A DNA stretch of 64,000 nt from Ensifer sp. LC163. Lineage in GTDB: Bacteria; Pseudomonadota; Alphaproteobacteria; Rhizobiales; Rhizobiaceae. The translations under genes were made by a program, and so were the position numbers. The DNA lies in contig NZ_MBSS01000034.1 of assembly GCF_001695855.1 (NCBI RefSeq), forward strand, positions 1-64,000, given 5' to 3'. Each line of letters begins with the position of its first letter. Positions within the stretch are counted from its first letter, which is position 1. Shown here one piece after another: positions 9,715-19,001 of this stretch. The notes under the pieces are model-generated. The model saw nothing but the letters and a program-made list of their open reading frames with translations. It had not been told where the DNA came from and did not search any database.

Positions 9715-10344
9715 TCACTTGGTTCCGTACATGCGGTCGCCGGCATCGCCGAGCCCCGGCACGATGTAGCCCAGTTCGTTCAGATGGCTGTCGATCGAAG
9801 CGGTAAAGATCGGCACGTCTGGATGGACCGCCTGGAAGTTGCGGATGCCCTCGGGTGCCGCCAGAAGGCAGAGAAAACGAATGTTCTTCGCGCCACGCTC
9901 CTTCAGCTTGTCGATCGCCGCAATGGACGAGTTGCCGGTGGCAAGCATCGGATCGACGACGATGATGAGCCGTTCGGACAGGCTCTCTGGCGCCTTGAAA
10001 AAGTACTCCACCGCCTGCAGCGTTTTGTGGTCGCGATAGACGCCGATATGGGAAACGCGCGCCGATGGCACCAGTTCGAGCATGCCTTCAAGCAGGCCGT
10101 TGCCGGCGCGCAGGATCGAAGCGAAGACAAGCTTCTTGCCTTCCAGCACCGGCGCGTCGATCTCCTGCATCGGCGTCTCGATGCGCTCCATCGTCAGTTC
10201 CAGATCGCGCGTCACCTCGTAACAGAGCAGCGTCGAGATTTCCCGAAGCAGCCGCCGAAAACCTGCGGTCGAGGTTTCCTTCTTGCGCATGATGGTCAGC
10301 TTGTGCTGCACAAGCGGATGATCGATCACTGTAACGCCGTCCAT
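9715..10344 (-). CDS. upp: Uracil phosphoribosyltransferase
   Basis: A 209-residue enzyme that makes UMP from uracil and PRPP. The PRPP loop is visible as [11 protein letters not shown] (about residues 128-138), and the C-terminal [11 protein letters not shown] is the uracil-binding end of the family. The ATG at 10344 with AAGG upstream gives the standard length; a GTG two codons earlier is less likely. It belongs to the minus-strand half of the salvage cluster and ends in a strong terminator. It captures uracil released by the pyrimidine phosphorylase encoded opposite. Confidence 0.96.
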   Translation of the reverse strand: MDGVTVIDHPLVQHKLTIMRKKETSTAGFRRLLREISTLLCYEVTRDLELTMERIETPMQEIDAPVLEGKKLVFASILRAGNGLLEGMLELVPSARVSHIGVYRDHKTLQAVEYFFKAPESLSERLIIVVDPMLATGNSSIAAIDKLKERGAKNIRFLCLLAAPEGIRNFQAVHPDVPIFTASIDSHLNELGYIVPGLGDAGDRMYGTK

Positions 10345-10433
10345 GGCCACCTTCCCGGAAGTTTATGTATCCGCCCTTTTTCCATGGAATGCTCAGCGAC
10401 CGCAAGGGCGTTGGGCGGCTCGTTGTGTTCATC

Positions 10434-10457
10434 CCCAGCGCGCTCGACCGCGCTGGG
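10434..10457 (-). other. Stem-loop between add and upp
   Basis: A perfect nine-base stem, CCCAGCGCG with CGCGCTGGG around a six-base loop, lies 17 bases past the add stop and has no T-run. It could protect the add 3' end or separate expression of upp from deoB-add, but it is not a canonical terminator. Confidence 0.5.
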
Positions 10458-10473
10458 TGGAAGTGGGTTGCGG

Positions 10474-11442
10474 TCAGAGACGGGCAAGCAACCGCTGACG
10501 CGTCGCGTCGTCGACGAATGCGGCTTCGATCGCCGTCCTGGTCATGCCGTTGATGTCGTCGTCGCTGAACCCCATCACCGCCGATGCGATATCATATTCC
10601 TGGGCAAGGGAGGTGTGGAAGAAGGGCGGGTCGTCAGAGTTGAGCGTCACCCGCACTCCGGCTTCATGCAAGGCCGGCAAGGGATGCGCGGCGAAATCCG
10701 GGAAGACCTGCAGGGAAATGTTGGATCTGGGGCAAACCTCCAGAACGACGCCGTCATCGGCGAGCCTTTTGACCAAGTCTGCATCTTCGATCGCACGCAC
10801 GCCGTGGCTGATGCGAGACGGACGGACATGGTCGAGCGCATCGCGCACGCTGAACGCACCCGAAAGCTCGCCTGCGTGAATGGTCAAGCCCAGGCCGGCG
10901 TCGCGGGCGATATCGAACGCCCGGGCAAAATCGGCGACGCGGTGCATGCGCTCCTCACCCGCCAGATTGAAACCGGTGACCAGCGTATGCTCTCTCCTGG
11001 CGGCAAATTCGGCTGTCTTGACGACCGATTCCGGTCCGAGGTGGCGGATGCCTGTTATCAGCATGCGCGACTCGATCCCGGTCTTTGCCTTGGCGGCCTC
11101 CATGCCGGCCGCAAGGCTTTCGAGATAAGCATCGGCACCAAGCCCGATGGTGTTGCCGTGATCCGGCGAAACGATGATCTCGCTGTAGATCGTTCCAGCC
11201 TCGGCCAGTTCCGTCAGATAGGTTTCGGCAAGAAGCGCATAGTCCTCCTGCGTGCGAAACAGTGAGGCGACGCTGTCGTAGCATTTCACGAAACTGGTAA
11301 AATCCGCCCAGACATAGGCGCGGTCGGCGATGATCTCGCTGGTGTCGAGCCTATACTTTTCCGCCTGCAGCAGCGCCAACTCCGGTGGTGTTGCACCCTC
11401 GATGTGGCAATGCAGTTCCGCCTTCTTCAGATGTGCGGTCAA
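10474..11442 (-). CDS. add: Adenosine deaminase (TTG start)
   Basis: A 322-residue amidohydrolase converting (deoxy)adenosine to (deoxy)inosine. Metal ligands His11 and His13 sit in ELHCHIEG, with catalytic HAGE near 190, SHGVRAI, and NSDDPPFF near 280. The start is TTG at 11442, overlapping the deoB stop as TTGA and preceded by GGAG about nine bases away. No ATG can replace it without losing the essential HxH motif. Inosine made here feeds the purine nucleoside phosphorylase encoded on the other strand. The two-gene overlap implies coupling with deoB. Confidence 0.94.
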   Translation of the reverse strand: MTAHLKKAELHCHIEGATPPELALLQAEKYRLDTSEIIADRAYVWADFTSFVKCYDSVASLFRTQEDYALLAETYLTELAEAGTIYSEIIVSPDHGNTIGLGADAYLESLAAGMEAAKAKTGIESRMLITGIRHLGPESVVKTAEFAARREHTLVTGFNLAGEERMHRVADFARAFDIARDAGLGLTIHAGELSGAFSVRDALDHVRPSRISHGVRAIEDADLVKRLADDGVVLEVCPRSNISLQVFPDFAAHPLPALHEAGVRVTLNSDDPPFFHTSLAQEYDIASAVMGFSDDDINGMTRTAIEAAFVDDATRQRLLARL

Positions 11443-12659
11443 ATGAGGCTTCTCCCGTGTAGGCCCGGTGCAATCCCGAGATGTCTGGCGACCGTTTCGC
11501 CGATATGCGCAAAGGTGTTGGCAACCCCAAGCGAACGGCTGCGAACGGCCGGGCCGAACATCAGCACCGGCACGCGCTCACGCGTGTGATCGGTTCCGCG
11601 CCAGGTCGGGTCGCAGCCGTGGTCTGCCGTCAGGATGACGATATCGCCGGGCTTCAGTCGCCGGTCGAGATCGGGCAGCCGTGCGTCGAAGGCTTCAAGC
11701 GCCGCGGCATAGCCGGCGACATCGCGGCGGTGGCCGAAAAGCATGTCGAAATCGACGAAGTTGGTGAAGACGAGATCGCCATCCTCCGCCTCGTCGATCG
11801 CGGCCAGGCTCGCGTCGAAGAGCGCCATGTTGCCGTCCGCCTTCGTCAGTTTCGTCACGCCCTGATGGGCGAAGATATCGCCGATCTTGCCAATCGCATG
11901 CACCGTGCGCCCCGCTTCCGCCAACCGGTCGAGAACCGTCGGTTCCGGCGGCAGGACGGAAAAGTCGCGGCGGTTGCCGGTACGGACAAAGGTCTGCGCG
12001 CTCTGCCCGATGAAGGGACGGGCGATCACGCGGCCGATATTGTAGTCGTCGAGCTGCCGGCGAACGATCTGGCAAAACTCCAGCAGGCGCTCCAGTCCGA
12101 AGGTGTGCTCGTGCGCGGCGATCTGAAAGACGCTGTCCGAGGAGGTGTAGCAGATCGGCTTTCCCGTCCGCATATGCTCCTCGCCGAGGCGCGCGATGAT
12201 ATCAGTGCCGGAGGCGTGGCAGTTGCCGAGAATGCCGGGGATATCGCCCTCGCGGCAAATCGCTTCGACCAATTCGGCGGGAAAGGCGTCGCCCTCGGCC
12301 GAGAAATAGCCCCAGTCGAACATGACGGGCGTCCCGGCGATCTCCCAATGCCCGGACGGCGTATCCTTGCCGCGCGAGACTTCGCTGGCCGCGCCATAGG
12401 CACCATAGACCCGGCCTGGAACCGGCATGCCCACTGGCACGCGACCCGCGGCCAATTTCGCCGCGTGCACGAGCCCGAGTGCCGACATGTTGGGAAGATG
12501 CAGCGGACCTTCGCGCAAGCCTGCGCGATCCGCCGCGCCGGTGGCGCAGAATTCGGCGATGTGGCCAAGCGTATCAGCGCCAAGGTCGCCGTAGGTTTCG
12601 GCGTCCGGCGCTCCGCCTATGCCGAAGGAATCGAGGACAAAGAGAAAAGCGCGCGCCAT
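11439..12659 (-). CDS. deoB: Phosphopentomutase
   Basis: A 406-residue alkaline-phosphatase-superfamily enzyme that interconverts (deoxy)ribose-1-phosphate and 5-phosphate. The N-terminal [16 protein letters not shown] and C-terminal [20 protein letters not shown] hold the binuclear metal ligands. It processes the sugar phosphates released by the phosphorylases of the plus-strand operon. It is the first gene of the minus-strand deoB-add-upp run. The deoxyribose-phosphate aldolase gene deoC, which would complete the pathway, is not in the window. Confidence 0.96.
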   Translation of the reverse strand: MARAFLFVLDSFGIGGAPDAETYGDLGADTLGHIAEFCATGAADRAGLREGPLHLPNMSALGLVHAAKLAAGRVPVGMPVPGRVYGAYGAASEVSRGKDTPSGHWEIAGTPVMFDWGYFSAEGDAFPAELVEAICREGDIPGILGNCHASGTDIIARLGEEHMRTGKPICYTSSDSVFQIAAHEHTFGLERLLEFCQIVRRQLDDYNIGRVIARPFIGQSAQTFVRTGNRRDFSVLPPEPTVLDRLAEAGRTVHAIGKIGDIFAHQGVTKLTKADGNMALFDASLAAIDEAEDGDLVFTNFVDFDMLFGHRRDVAGYAAALEAFDARLPDLDRRLKPGDIVILTADHGCDPTWRGTDHTRERVPVLMFGPAVRSRSLGVANTFAHIGETVARHLGIAPGLHGRSLI

Positions 12660-12790
12660 GAAAGTTCCGGTAAGCCGGAGCGCGGGCAGAGCCTGGCGTC
12701 CGGTGCTGCTACGAGCGCGGACGCGGATGCCGCCAGCGCAATCCCGAAGGAATAACGCCGGCGAAGCCGCATTGCAATTGGGTTCGCCTC

Positions 12791-12892
12791 TGCATGTTTC
12801 CTTAAATCGTCGCCGATTTAAGGAAAAAACATGCAGCGATTCAAAGTGCTACAGCGACCTTTGCGCGTCTGAAAAGACGCGCGGCGTTGTAG
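12791..12892 (+). repeat. Intergenic palindromic mosaic repeat, family B copy 1
   Basis: Two adjacent palindromes make up this element. One has CTTAAATCG/CGATTTAAG arms flanked by TGCATG and CATGCA; the other is built on CTACAGCGACC/GGCGTTGTAG with an inner GCGCGTC/GACGCGC stem. The same pair recurs at 36380, 45712 and 49990. It fills the gap between deoB and the pseudopilin genes, and fits the intergenic mosaic elements common in Sinorhizobium. Confidence 0.8.
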
Positions 12893-12899
12893 GCTGCGG

Positions 12900-13505
12900 T
12901 CAGCAGTCGGGGCACTTTATGATTTCGGCCTGGCGCGAACGGTAAAAGGCGGTTTTGGAGAGGTCGATCGTGTTAAGTGCGCGCGAACCCAGGCCTTCAG
13001 CAAAGAGCAGAAGCTCGTGTGGAACGACGAGTTCCGTGCGGACGACGAAGGCCTCGGTGGCGGCAAACTGTCCGGGGACGGTTACTGGTGAATTCGCGGG
13101 GTAGGGTACCCCGCCATTCTGGTCGCGTGACCAGACGACGGTGCCCTGATTGGCGCTGTCGACTTTGATTCCGGTTATTTTCAGGGTGTATCCGGAATTC
13201 TGATAGGGCGCGAGGATGCTATTGGCGACATTCGACATGTTACCGAGGTAAGTCTTGTTAACCTCGGACTGTTGCGCGACCAGATCCGCGACCGAGCTTG
13301 CCGCCCGCTCAACCTTGCCCTTGACGGTGAAGCCGAGAGTGACTTCGAACGCGCCGATATAGGCGACCACCAGCAATGGCGTAACGATTGCGAATTCGAT
13401 TGCGCCGAAGCCGCTGCGGTCCTTTGCGAGCAAAGCAATCGCTCTGTGAGCGCGCGTCAACAAGGAGGTTGTTTTTTTCGCGAGAGTTATCACGGACGCC
13501 CTCAT
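12900..13505 (-). CDS. TadE/TadG-like pseudopilin (pilus assembly)
   Basis: A 201-residue protein with a TadE-type N-terminus: a basic stretch, then DRSGFGAIEFAIVTPLLVVAYIG, where Gly-Ala-Ile-Glu-Phe and the following hydrophobic helix resemble prepilins processed by CpaA/TadV. The remainder is probably periplasmic and ends in CPDC. It overlaps the upstream TadE-like gene by four bases (ATGA), so the two form a coupled pair. Their place beside pilA-cpa implies a minor pilin or assembly role in Flp pili. Confidence 0.82.
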   Translation of the reverse strand: MRASVITLAKKTTSLLTRAHRAIALLAKDRSGFGAIEFAIVTPLLVVAYIGAFEVTLGFTVKGKVERAASSVADLVAQQSEVNKTYLGNMSNVANSILAPYQNSGYTLKITGIKVDSANQGTVVWSRDQNGGVPYPANSPVTVPGQFAATEAFVVRTELVVPHELLLFAEGLGSRALNTIDLSKTAFYRSRQAEIIKCPDC

Positions 13506-14125
13506 TCGTTTTCGTTGCGGAAAGTCGCGGTCGCTACCATGAGATAGTCTCGTGGCATGCTTGAACCAGCAGGGCGAAGATTGGTCACGAAAGGTCGCAC
13601 GAGGTCCGTGATCACGCTCCAGCGGTAGTAGGCGCGCAGCACGTTGTATGTGCCCGGTCCCCCCGGCGCAAAAGCGAAGTTGCCGGCATTGATGTCGTTC
13701 GAGGTCGCCATGCGCGGTATATCGACCGGAAGCTGGGCTAGATCTGTCGTGCTCTTGACATCGATCAGCAGCCTGCTCGGCTCGGCCCCTTCGCCCGCCG
13801 AGCAGGTCAGCATTACGGAGATTTCGGTGCAGAACGCCTGGCGGAACTGTTGCTCCGTCATGTCGGTGGGCTTGCCTCTTGCGAAGGTGATTTCGCCGGT
13901 GCGGACCTTGCGCGCCATCACTTCCGTGGCGTGGGCCAGGAGCCGCTCGCCCGTAAAGGCAAAGAACGTCTCGAAGCAGGCGAAAACGACGACCATGAAC
14001 GGGATTGCCAGAATCGCGAACTCGATCGACGCCGCACCACTTCTGTTCGCAAACAGACGTCGCAGCGGACTGCGGTTCGATCTCGAAGATTGCCTAGAGC
14101 CTTGAACTTCCTGTTCGGCCAACAT
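13502..14125 (-). CDS. tadE: TadE-like pseudopilin (pilus assembly)
   Basis: A 207-residue protein. A short Arg/Ser-rich N-terminus precedes NRSGAASIEFAILAIPFMVVVFACF, the TadE helix with Glu at +5 of the putative prepilin cleavage site. The rest is predicted periplasmic, with two cysteines (FCTEISVMLTCSAG) that could form a disulfide. It is the first gene of the minus-strand pseudopilin pair. Which of the two corresponds to TadE or to a TadG fragment cannot be settled by eye; neither has a von Willebrand A domain. Confidence 0.82.
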   Translation of the reverse strand: MLAEQEVQGSRQSSRSNRSPLRRLFANRSGAASIEFAILAIPFMVVVFACFETFFAFTGERLLAHATEVMARKVRTGEITFARGKPTDMTEQQFRQAFCTEISVMLTCSAGEGAEPSRLLIDVKSTTDLAQLPVDIPRMATSNDINAGNFAFAPGGPGTYNVLRAYYRWSVITDLVRPFVTNLRPAGSSMPRDYLMVATATFRNENE

Positions 14126-14238
14126 CTCGTCGTCCCATCATGTTACGTTTGATGGGTCAGAAATAAGGGGTAACTCTTGATATTTCGTTCTCGATGATCA
14201 TTGGCATTTTAATGATCGCCGGCGTTTTCAGTCAGATT

Positions 14239-14661
14239 CTAGTTGCCGGTGCCGGCCGTTTTGCGCTCGGCATGGCGTTCGCAGTTCGGGGTGCATGACA
14301 GCACGGTGCGCGACGTCTGCTTATAGACGCGTACGGTGTTGCCCTCGTCGATAGAGACGAGAATGCGCTCGTCGACGATCGCATTGCCATCCTGGTCCAG
14401 GATCACAATGTTCGTCGTGCCGAAATTGCGACCCGTAACCACGATCGTCTTTGCGTCGGCGACGGTGGCATCGGCAACGTCCGCATTGCCGATGATCACT
14501 TTGCTGACCGGGCGATCAAGCTTCAGCACCCGAGCATGGTCCATGTAAACGCGCATGATGTCATCCTGTGCGCCGGCCGCTCCTGACGAAACGAATGCAA
14601 GGACGCCGGCAATGGCGGACACGAGGGCAGGGGCTCGGGAGGCCCGAAGAGGCGAACGCAT
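14239..14661 (-). CDS. Stand-alone secretin N-terminal-domain protein (pilus assembly)
   Basis: A 140-residue exported protein with signal peptide (cleavage after about residue 31, SSGAAGA-QDD). It consists almost wholly of the T2SS/T3SS pilus N-domain (PF13629-like) with VSKVIIGNADVADATV and GTTNIVILDQDGN. The same domain occurs at the N-terminus of CpaC encoded at 16675, so this is a free copy of a secretin domain. AAGGA precedes the ATG. A role in assembling or plugging the outer-membrane pore is inference. Confidence 0.82.
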   Translation of the reverse strand: MRSPLRASRAPALVSAIAGVLAFVSSGAAGAQDDIMRVYMDHARVLKLDRPVSKVIIGNADVADATVADAKTIVVTGRNFGTTNIVILDQDGNAIVDERILVSIDEGNTVRVYKQTSRTVLSCTPNCERHAERKTAGTGN

Positions 14662-14906
14662 GAGGAGTCCTTATGATGGCTTATCCTCATCTTCGCGCGT
14701 TTTGGTGAATGAAGCATTAAGTCGCCTCCTGCCAGGTCGTTCTGTTTGCGAACCGTTTACCCAAAAATCAGCGATGCGACGTTAATCTTTCGGTAACCGC
14801 CTTCCTTAAGTCGGTGGCAATCCGGCGGGCATAGGTTGGGCTCATCCGATCAACGGCAACAGTTGGCGGACGTGCTGAACAACAAACGCGAAGTAGGAGA
14901 ATCATC

Positions 14907-15104
14907 ATGAAGAAGATTTTTGCCCGTCTGAGGAAGGACGAGTCTGGCGCAACCGCAATCGAATACGGCCTCATTGCAGCCCTCATTTCTGTCGCGCTGA
15001 TCACCGGCGCTACACGGTTGGGCAATGTTCTCGATGGCCAGTTCGACTTCCTGGCGGAACAGGTTGAGGGCACGCAGCCGGCTGCTCCTCCTGCTGGCGG
15101 CTAA
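14907..15104 (+). CDS. pilA: Flp/Fap-type major pilin
   Basis: A 65-residue type IVb prepilin. The leader KKIFARLRKDESG is followed by ATAIEYGLIAALISVALI, with the conserved Glu at +5 and Tyr at +6 of the mature form, and a short Pro/Ala-rich tail. GTAGGAGA lies upstream of the ATG. It opens the plus-strand tad locus and has its own terminator before cpaA, so its transcript can accumulate separately. In S. meliloti the chromosomal homologue pilA1 forms bundle-forming pili under quorum-sensing control; regulation here is not visible. Confidence 0.95.
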   Translation: MKKIFARLRKDESGATAIEYGLIAALISVALITGATRLGNVLDGQFDFLAEQVEGTQPAAPPAGG

Positions 15105-15141
15105 TAGCGCAAGCCACTCGCCTATGTGGAACGAAATACAG

Positions 15142-15170
15142 AAAGCCGCCCTCGTTGGCGGCTTTTTGTT
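15142..15170 (+). terminator. Terminator between pilA and cpaA
   Basis: AAAGCCGCC and GGCGGCTTT form a nine-base stem around a six-base loop with a T-run. Partial read-through here would make pilin mRNA more abundant than mRNA for the assembly machinery. It also rules out a cpaA start upstream of about 15170. Confidence 0.85.
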
Positions 15171-15221
15171 ACCTTGTCAGACAATCTTTCAGTCTTGCTC
15201 GCGGGGGTGAATGTGGATTTC

Positions 15222-15737
15222 ATGCTCTTGTTGGCTTTCCTTGCAGTCTTTCCGCTGTGTCTGATTTGGGCCGCCACCTCGGACCTGATGACGATGACGA
15301 TACCGAATCGCCTGTCACTGCTGCTCGCTATCGGCGCGATCGGGGCGAATGTCGTGGCCGGATCCGGTTTCGTCGACATCGGTTTCGATGTGGCTGCCGG
15401 TCTGCTTGTCTTTCTGTTTTGCTTATGTCTTTTCGCTGCAGGCGTCATGGGCGGCGGGGATGCAAAACTGCTGACCGCCTGCGCTCTCTGGTACGGGCTC
15501 AACGGCTCTCTGCTGGCGTTCCTTTTGTACGTCTCGGTTTTGGGCGGAGTCTTGACGGTCCTTGTCGTGATGCTGCGGTCCTGGCAGCACGTGTTGCTTG
15601 CCGCTGGCATTCCGATGCCAGGTCTTCTGCTTACCGCCAAGAAAATACCCTATGCGATCGCGATCGCTGCCGGCGCTTTGTTGGCCTTCCCGGCCTCACC
15701 CTTGTATCGGGTTGCGTTGGCGCAAATCGGTATCTGA
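15222..15737 (+). CDS. cpaA: Prepilin peptidase CpaA/TadV
   Basis: A 171-residue inner-membrane aspartyl peptidase of the short A24 class that cleaves the Flp prepilin leader and those of pseudopilins. The first catalytic Asp lies in ATSDLMTMTIPNRL (about residue 21) and the second in the MGGGDAKLL motif (about residue 84). Six or so helices cover the chain. The frame is open upstream through the terminator, so the ATG at 15222 is used; GTG codons at 15207 and 15213 are alternatives. Confidence 0.9.
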   Translation: MLLLAFLAVFPLCLIWAATSDLMTMTIPNRLSLLLAIGAIGANVVAGSGFVDIGFDVAAGLLVFLFCLCLFAAGVMGGGDAKLLTACALWYGLNGSLLAFLLYVSVLGGVLTVLVVMLRSWQHVLLAAGIPMPGLLLTAKKIPYAIAIAAGALLAFPASPLYRVALAQIGI

Positions 15738-15865
15738 AGGCCAGCGATGCAGCGCGCCGTCTGGTGACGATGCGTTAACCATGGCGATAAGTGGGTTGTT
15801 AACCATAATTACACCAATTCCTGATCAATCTGGCTCCAGAATTTCCGTGGGGCTCACGAACGATC

Positions 15866-16678
15866 ATGAAACCTGTTCGCATCATCATTCTGGCGGTAGC
15901 CGTCGTTTCGGCGGTATTGGCCGGGCTGTTGGCGATGAAGCTGACCCGCGCTCCTGCCCGACAAATGGCCGAGCCGGTCATTGAACGAGCTCCCACGATC
16001 AACGTTCTTGTCGCAAGCAAGAGTCTGCCTGTCGGATCCAGGTTGGGAGCCGATGCCGTGCATTGGGTGGCATGGCCCAAGGATGGCATTGTCGAGGGCC
16101 TTATCACCGAAGAGAACCGGCCGTCGGCGATCGAGGATCTGAGCGGCGCCGTCGTACGTCTGCCGATCTTCAACGGCGAGCCGTTGCGCTCCGAAAAGAT
16201 CGCCGACTCCTCGAGCCGGATCATGTCCTCCCTGCTTCCAGCTGGCAAACGCGCTGTCGCGACGGAAATAACGGTCGCGACCGGTGCTGGCGGTTTCATC
16301 CTGCCGAATGATCGCGTCGACGTCATTATGGTCCGCAAATCCGACGGCGATGTCTATCTGACCGAAACGGTGCTTAGCAACGTTCGCGTACTGGCGATCG
16401 ACCAGCAGGTCGAGGAGAAGGACGATGGTTCGAAATCGGTCGTCGGAACGACCGCGACATTGGAACTGACGCCGGATCAATCAAAGGTCATGACGGTCGC
16501 GCAGCAAATGGCTGAACGGATCTCGCTCGCCCTTCGCAGTGTCGCCGACGCACAGGAGCCCGATACGAATGCTGCGGACTACCTCCTCAGCGGCGACGGT
16601 CAGCCAAGCATTCAGGTCATCAAGTCGGGCTCCATCGTGAAAAGCGACGGGACCGTAGGTCAGGGCCAGCAACAATGA
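15866..16678 (+). CDS. cpaB: Flp pilus assembly protein CpaB/RcpC
   Basis: A 270-residue periplasmic protein with an N-terminal signal/anchor helix (residues 5-22), a SAF-like domain starting at VLVASKSLPVGSRL, and a CpaB C-terminal domain with GGFILPNDRVDVIMVR. It is thought to help the CpaC secretin. Its stop overlaps the cpaC start as ATGA. A 128-base gap separates it from cpaA and may hold an additional promoter. Confidence 0.93.
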   Translation: MKPVRIIILAVAVVSAVLAGLLAMKLTRAPARQMAEPVIERAPTINVLVASKSLPVGSRLGADAVHWVAWPKDGIVEGLITEENRPSAIEDLSGAVVRLPIFNGEPLRSEKIADSSSRIMSSLLPAGKRAVATEITVATGAGGFILPNDRVDVIMVRKSDGDVYLTETVLSNVRVLAIDQQVEEKDDGSKSVVGTTATLELTPDQSKVMTVAQQMAERISLALRSVADAQEPDTNAADYLLSGDGQPSIQVIKSGSIVKSDGTVGQGQQQ

Positions 16679-18231
16679 TCGATCGAGCGGAGCGCAAGGT
16701 GAAGCGGGACGGAAGCAGAATTCGAACCTCCGTGGCTGCGGGAATCTCGTTTTGCCTGGCTTTTTCGGGAATGGCGTCTCCGGCGCCGATGCTGGCATTT
16801 GCGGCATCGTCATCGGTCGTCAGGATTGTCGAAAGTGGGCCGGGAGCGAAAAAGAAGGTCAGCTTGGGTCTCAATAAGGCCGTGGTCGTGGATCTGCCCG
16901 CCGATGCGCACGACATTCTCGTCGCAGACCCGTCGCTGGCCGATGCCGTGACGCGGACGTCGCGGCGAATTTATCTTTTTGGCAAATCCGTCGGGCAAAC
17001 CAACATCTTCGTATTTGGACCCAACGGCGAGGAAATCGTCAGCCTCGATATCGAGGTCGAACGCGATATTGCGAACCTTCAGTCGAATCTGCGCCGCTTC
17101 ATCCCCGATGCCGAGATCAATGTCGAGATCATCTCGGACAACATCGTTCTGACCGGTACCGTCAGGACTCCGCTCGATTCCACGAAGGCCGTGGATCTTG
17201 CCAAGGCCTTCCTGCAGGGCGGTGAAGCAACGACGCGCAACATCACGGCACAGGGCAACAATGGCGACGCCGACATTTTCGCGGAAGACCGGCAGGTGTC
17301 ACAGATCGTCAATCTGCTGACGATCGACGGCGATGACCAGGTCACGCTGAAAGTCACGGTTGCCGAAGTCAGCCGCCAGGTATTGAAGCAACTTGGCTTC
17401 AACGGCAGCGTCGGCGATGGCGAAAGCGGCATCGGGTTCCGCAACCCCGCCAACCTCGGAGACGCCATCGGCCTCGGCGCCAATGCGATCATCAAGGGCT
17501 CGATCGGCGGAACGACAATAGCGAGCTACGTCAATGCGATGGAGCAGGCCGGTGTGATGCGCACGCTCGCCGAGCCGAGCTTGACCGCAATCTCGGGCCA
17601 AGAGGCGAAATTCTACGTCGGCGGTGAGTTTCGGCTTACCGGCATGCAGCAAATTGACAAGGACGACGAGGGCAACGCCACCGTAAAGCGTGAAATCAAC
17701 GACGTCGAATACGGCATTCGCTTGAACTTCAAGCCCGTCGTGCTCGGGCCGGGCAGGATCAGCCTGCAGATCCGCACCGACGTGTCGGAGCCGACCTATG
17801 AAGGTGCCGTCGTCACCGGTAACGGCACCAACAACATCCCGGGCAACACCTTCCTCGGCATCCGCAGACGCGAGGCATCGACCAGCGTCGAGCTTCCCTC
17901 TGGCGGTTCGATCGTCATCGCTGGTCTCGTGCAGGACAATATCCGTCAGGCGATGGCCGGCGTGCCGGGCGCGTCGAAGATCCCGATCCTTGGAACGCTT
18001 TTCCGCAGCAAGGACTTCGTCCGCAACGAGACCGAACTCGTCATCATCGCCACGCCCTATCTTGTGCGCCCGGTCGCCAGGAGCGCGATCTCCAGGCCCG
18101 ACGACAATTTCAATGCAGCCAATGATCTCGACAGCTTCTTCCTTGGTCGGGTGAACCGCATCTACGGGCGCCCGGAAGCATCCGCGCCGGCCGGCCGGTA
18201 CCATGGCAATGTCGGCTTCATCTACAAATAG
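16675..18231 (+). CDS. cpaC: Outer-membrane secretin CpaC/RcpA
   Basis: A 518-residue secretin forming the outer-membrane pore for the Flp pilus. After a signal peptide (about residues 1-42) comes the pilus N-domain (VVDLPADAHDILVADPSLADAV), a BON-like domain around 120-190, and the secretin core with GGEFRL, the beta-lip SVELPSGGSIVIAGLVQD, and the terminal ELVIIATPYLVRPV. It overlaps cpaB by four bases. The N-domain is duplicated as a free protein encoded at 14239. Confidence 0.95.
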   Translation: MIDRAERKVKRDGSRIRTSVAAGISFCLAFSGMASPAPMLAFAASSSVVRIVESGPGAKKKVSLGLNKAVVVDLPADAHDILVADPSLADAVTRTSRRIYLFGKSVGQTNIFVFGPNGEEIVSLDIEVERDIANLQSNLRRFIPDAEINVEIISDNIVLTGTVRTPLDSTKAVDLAKAFLQGGEATTRNITAQGNNGDADIFAEDRQVSQIVNLLTIDGDDQVTLKVTVAEVSRQVLKQLGFNGSVGDGESGIGFRNPANLGDAIGLGANAIIKGSIGGTTIASYVNAMEQAGVMRTLAEPSLTAISGQEAKFYVGGEFRLTGMQQIDKDDEGNATVKREINDVEYGIRLNFKPVVLGPGRISLQIRTDVSEPTYEGAVVTGNGTNNIPGNTFLGIRRREASTSVELPSGGSIVIAGLVQDNIRQAMAGVPGASKIPILGTLFRSKDFVRNETELVIIATPYLVRPVARSAISRPDDNFNAANDLDSFFLGRVNRIYGRPEASAPAGRYHGNVGFIYK

Positions 18232-18287
18232 GCGGGGCCATGCAAACGCGAAGCAGCTTTAACGAGAATTCTGAAAGGCCGAGTGCC

Positions 18288-18983
18288 ATGTCCCTCAACA
18301 GATCCGGAGTTCCCGTTCGTCATTTGCGGCACGCTGCAATCCTCGTCGTTGCCGCGGGGCTGCTGGCCGGCTGCGGCACGAAGGACAATCTTGCCACGGG
18401 CTCGATCCCCGACGACTACCGCACCCGGCATCCGATCGTGCTCGCCGAGGGCGAGCGTACGATCGATATCCCGATCGCCTCCGGCGACCGCCGGCTGACG
18501 CAGGGCACGCGCGACGTCATCAGCGGCTTTGGTGCCGAGTATCACAATTCGTCTACCGGTGTTGTCCAGATCATGCTGCCGCGCGGCTCGGCAAACAGCC
18601 ATGCTGCGCAGGCCATGCGCAAGGAGATCCGCAGCGTTCTCGTTGCCGCCGGCGTCCCCGCGAAGCGGTTGATCGAAGCCGGCTACGAGGCCGGTCCCAT
18701 GGGTGACGCTGCTCCGGTTCGCTTGAGCTATGTGGCGATCACCGCCCAGACTGGGCCGTGCGGCGAGTGGCCGGAGGACGTCGCGCTCAACACGATACAG
18801 AACCGCAACTACTACAATTTTGGCTGCGCGTCGCAATCCAATCTGGCGGCGCAGATCTCCAATCCGACCGATCTGCTCGGCCCGCGCCAGATGTCGCCGA
18901 TCGATGCGGTGCAGCGCGGTCAGGTCATTCAGGACTGGCGCGGAACCGAAAAGAGTGACGGACCCGTCACCGTCTTCAATTGA
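18288..18983 (+). CDS. cpaD: Pilus assembly lipoprotein CpaD
   Basis: A 231-residue lipoprotein with basic n-region, hydrophobic core and lipobox LLAGC (Cys29). The body shows CpaD features, including VRLSYVAITAQTGPCGEWP and the C-terminal GCASQSNLAAQISNPTDLLGPR. It assists the secretin. The ATG at 18288 has GAAAGG nine bases upstream and gives a normal lipoprotein signal length; an ATG at 18240 would add 16 residues and also has a plausible SD. Confidence 0.9.
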   Translation: MSLNRSGVPVRHLRHAAILVVAAGLLAGCGTKDNLATGSIPDDYRTRHPIVLAEGERTIDIPIASGDRRLTQGTRDVISGFGAEYHNSSTGVVQIMLPRGSANSHAAQAMRKEIRSVLVAAGVPAKRLIEAGYEAGPMGDAAPVRLSYVAITAQTGPCGEWPEDVALNTIQNRNYYNFGCASQSNLAAQISNPTDLLGPRQMSPIDAVQRGQVIQDWRGTEKSDGPVTVFN

Positions 18984-19001
18984 TATCGTTGGGATCAGCA
19001 G

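Noticed and set aside
15126-15221. Upstream start for cpaA
   Set aside because: The extra codons pass through a clear terminator, and the extension has no prepilin-peptidase homology.
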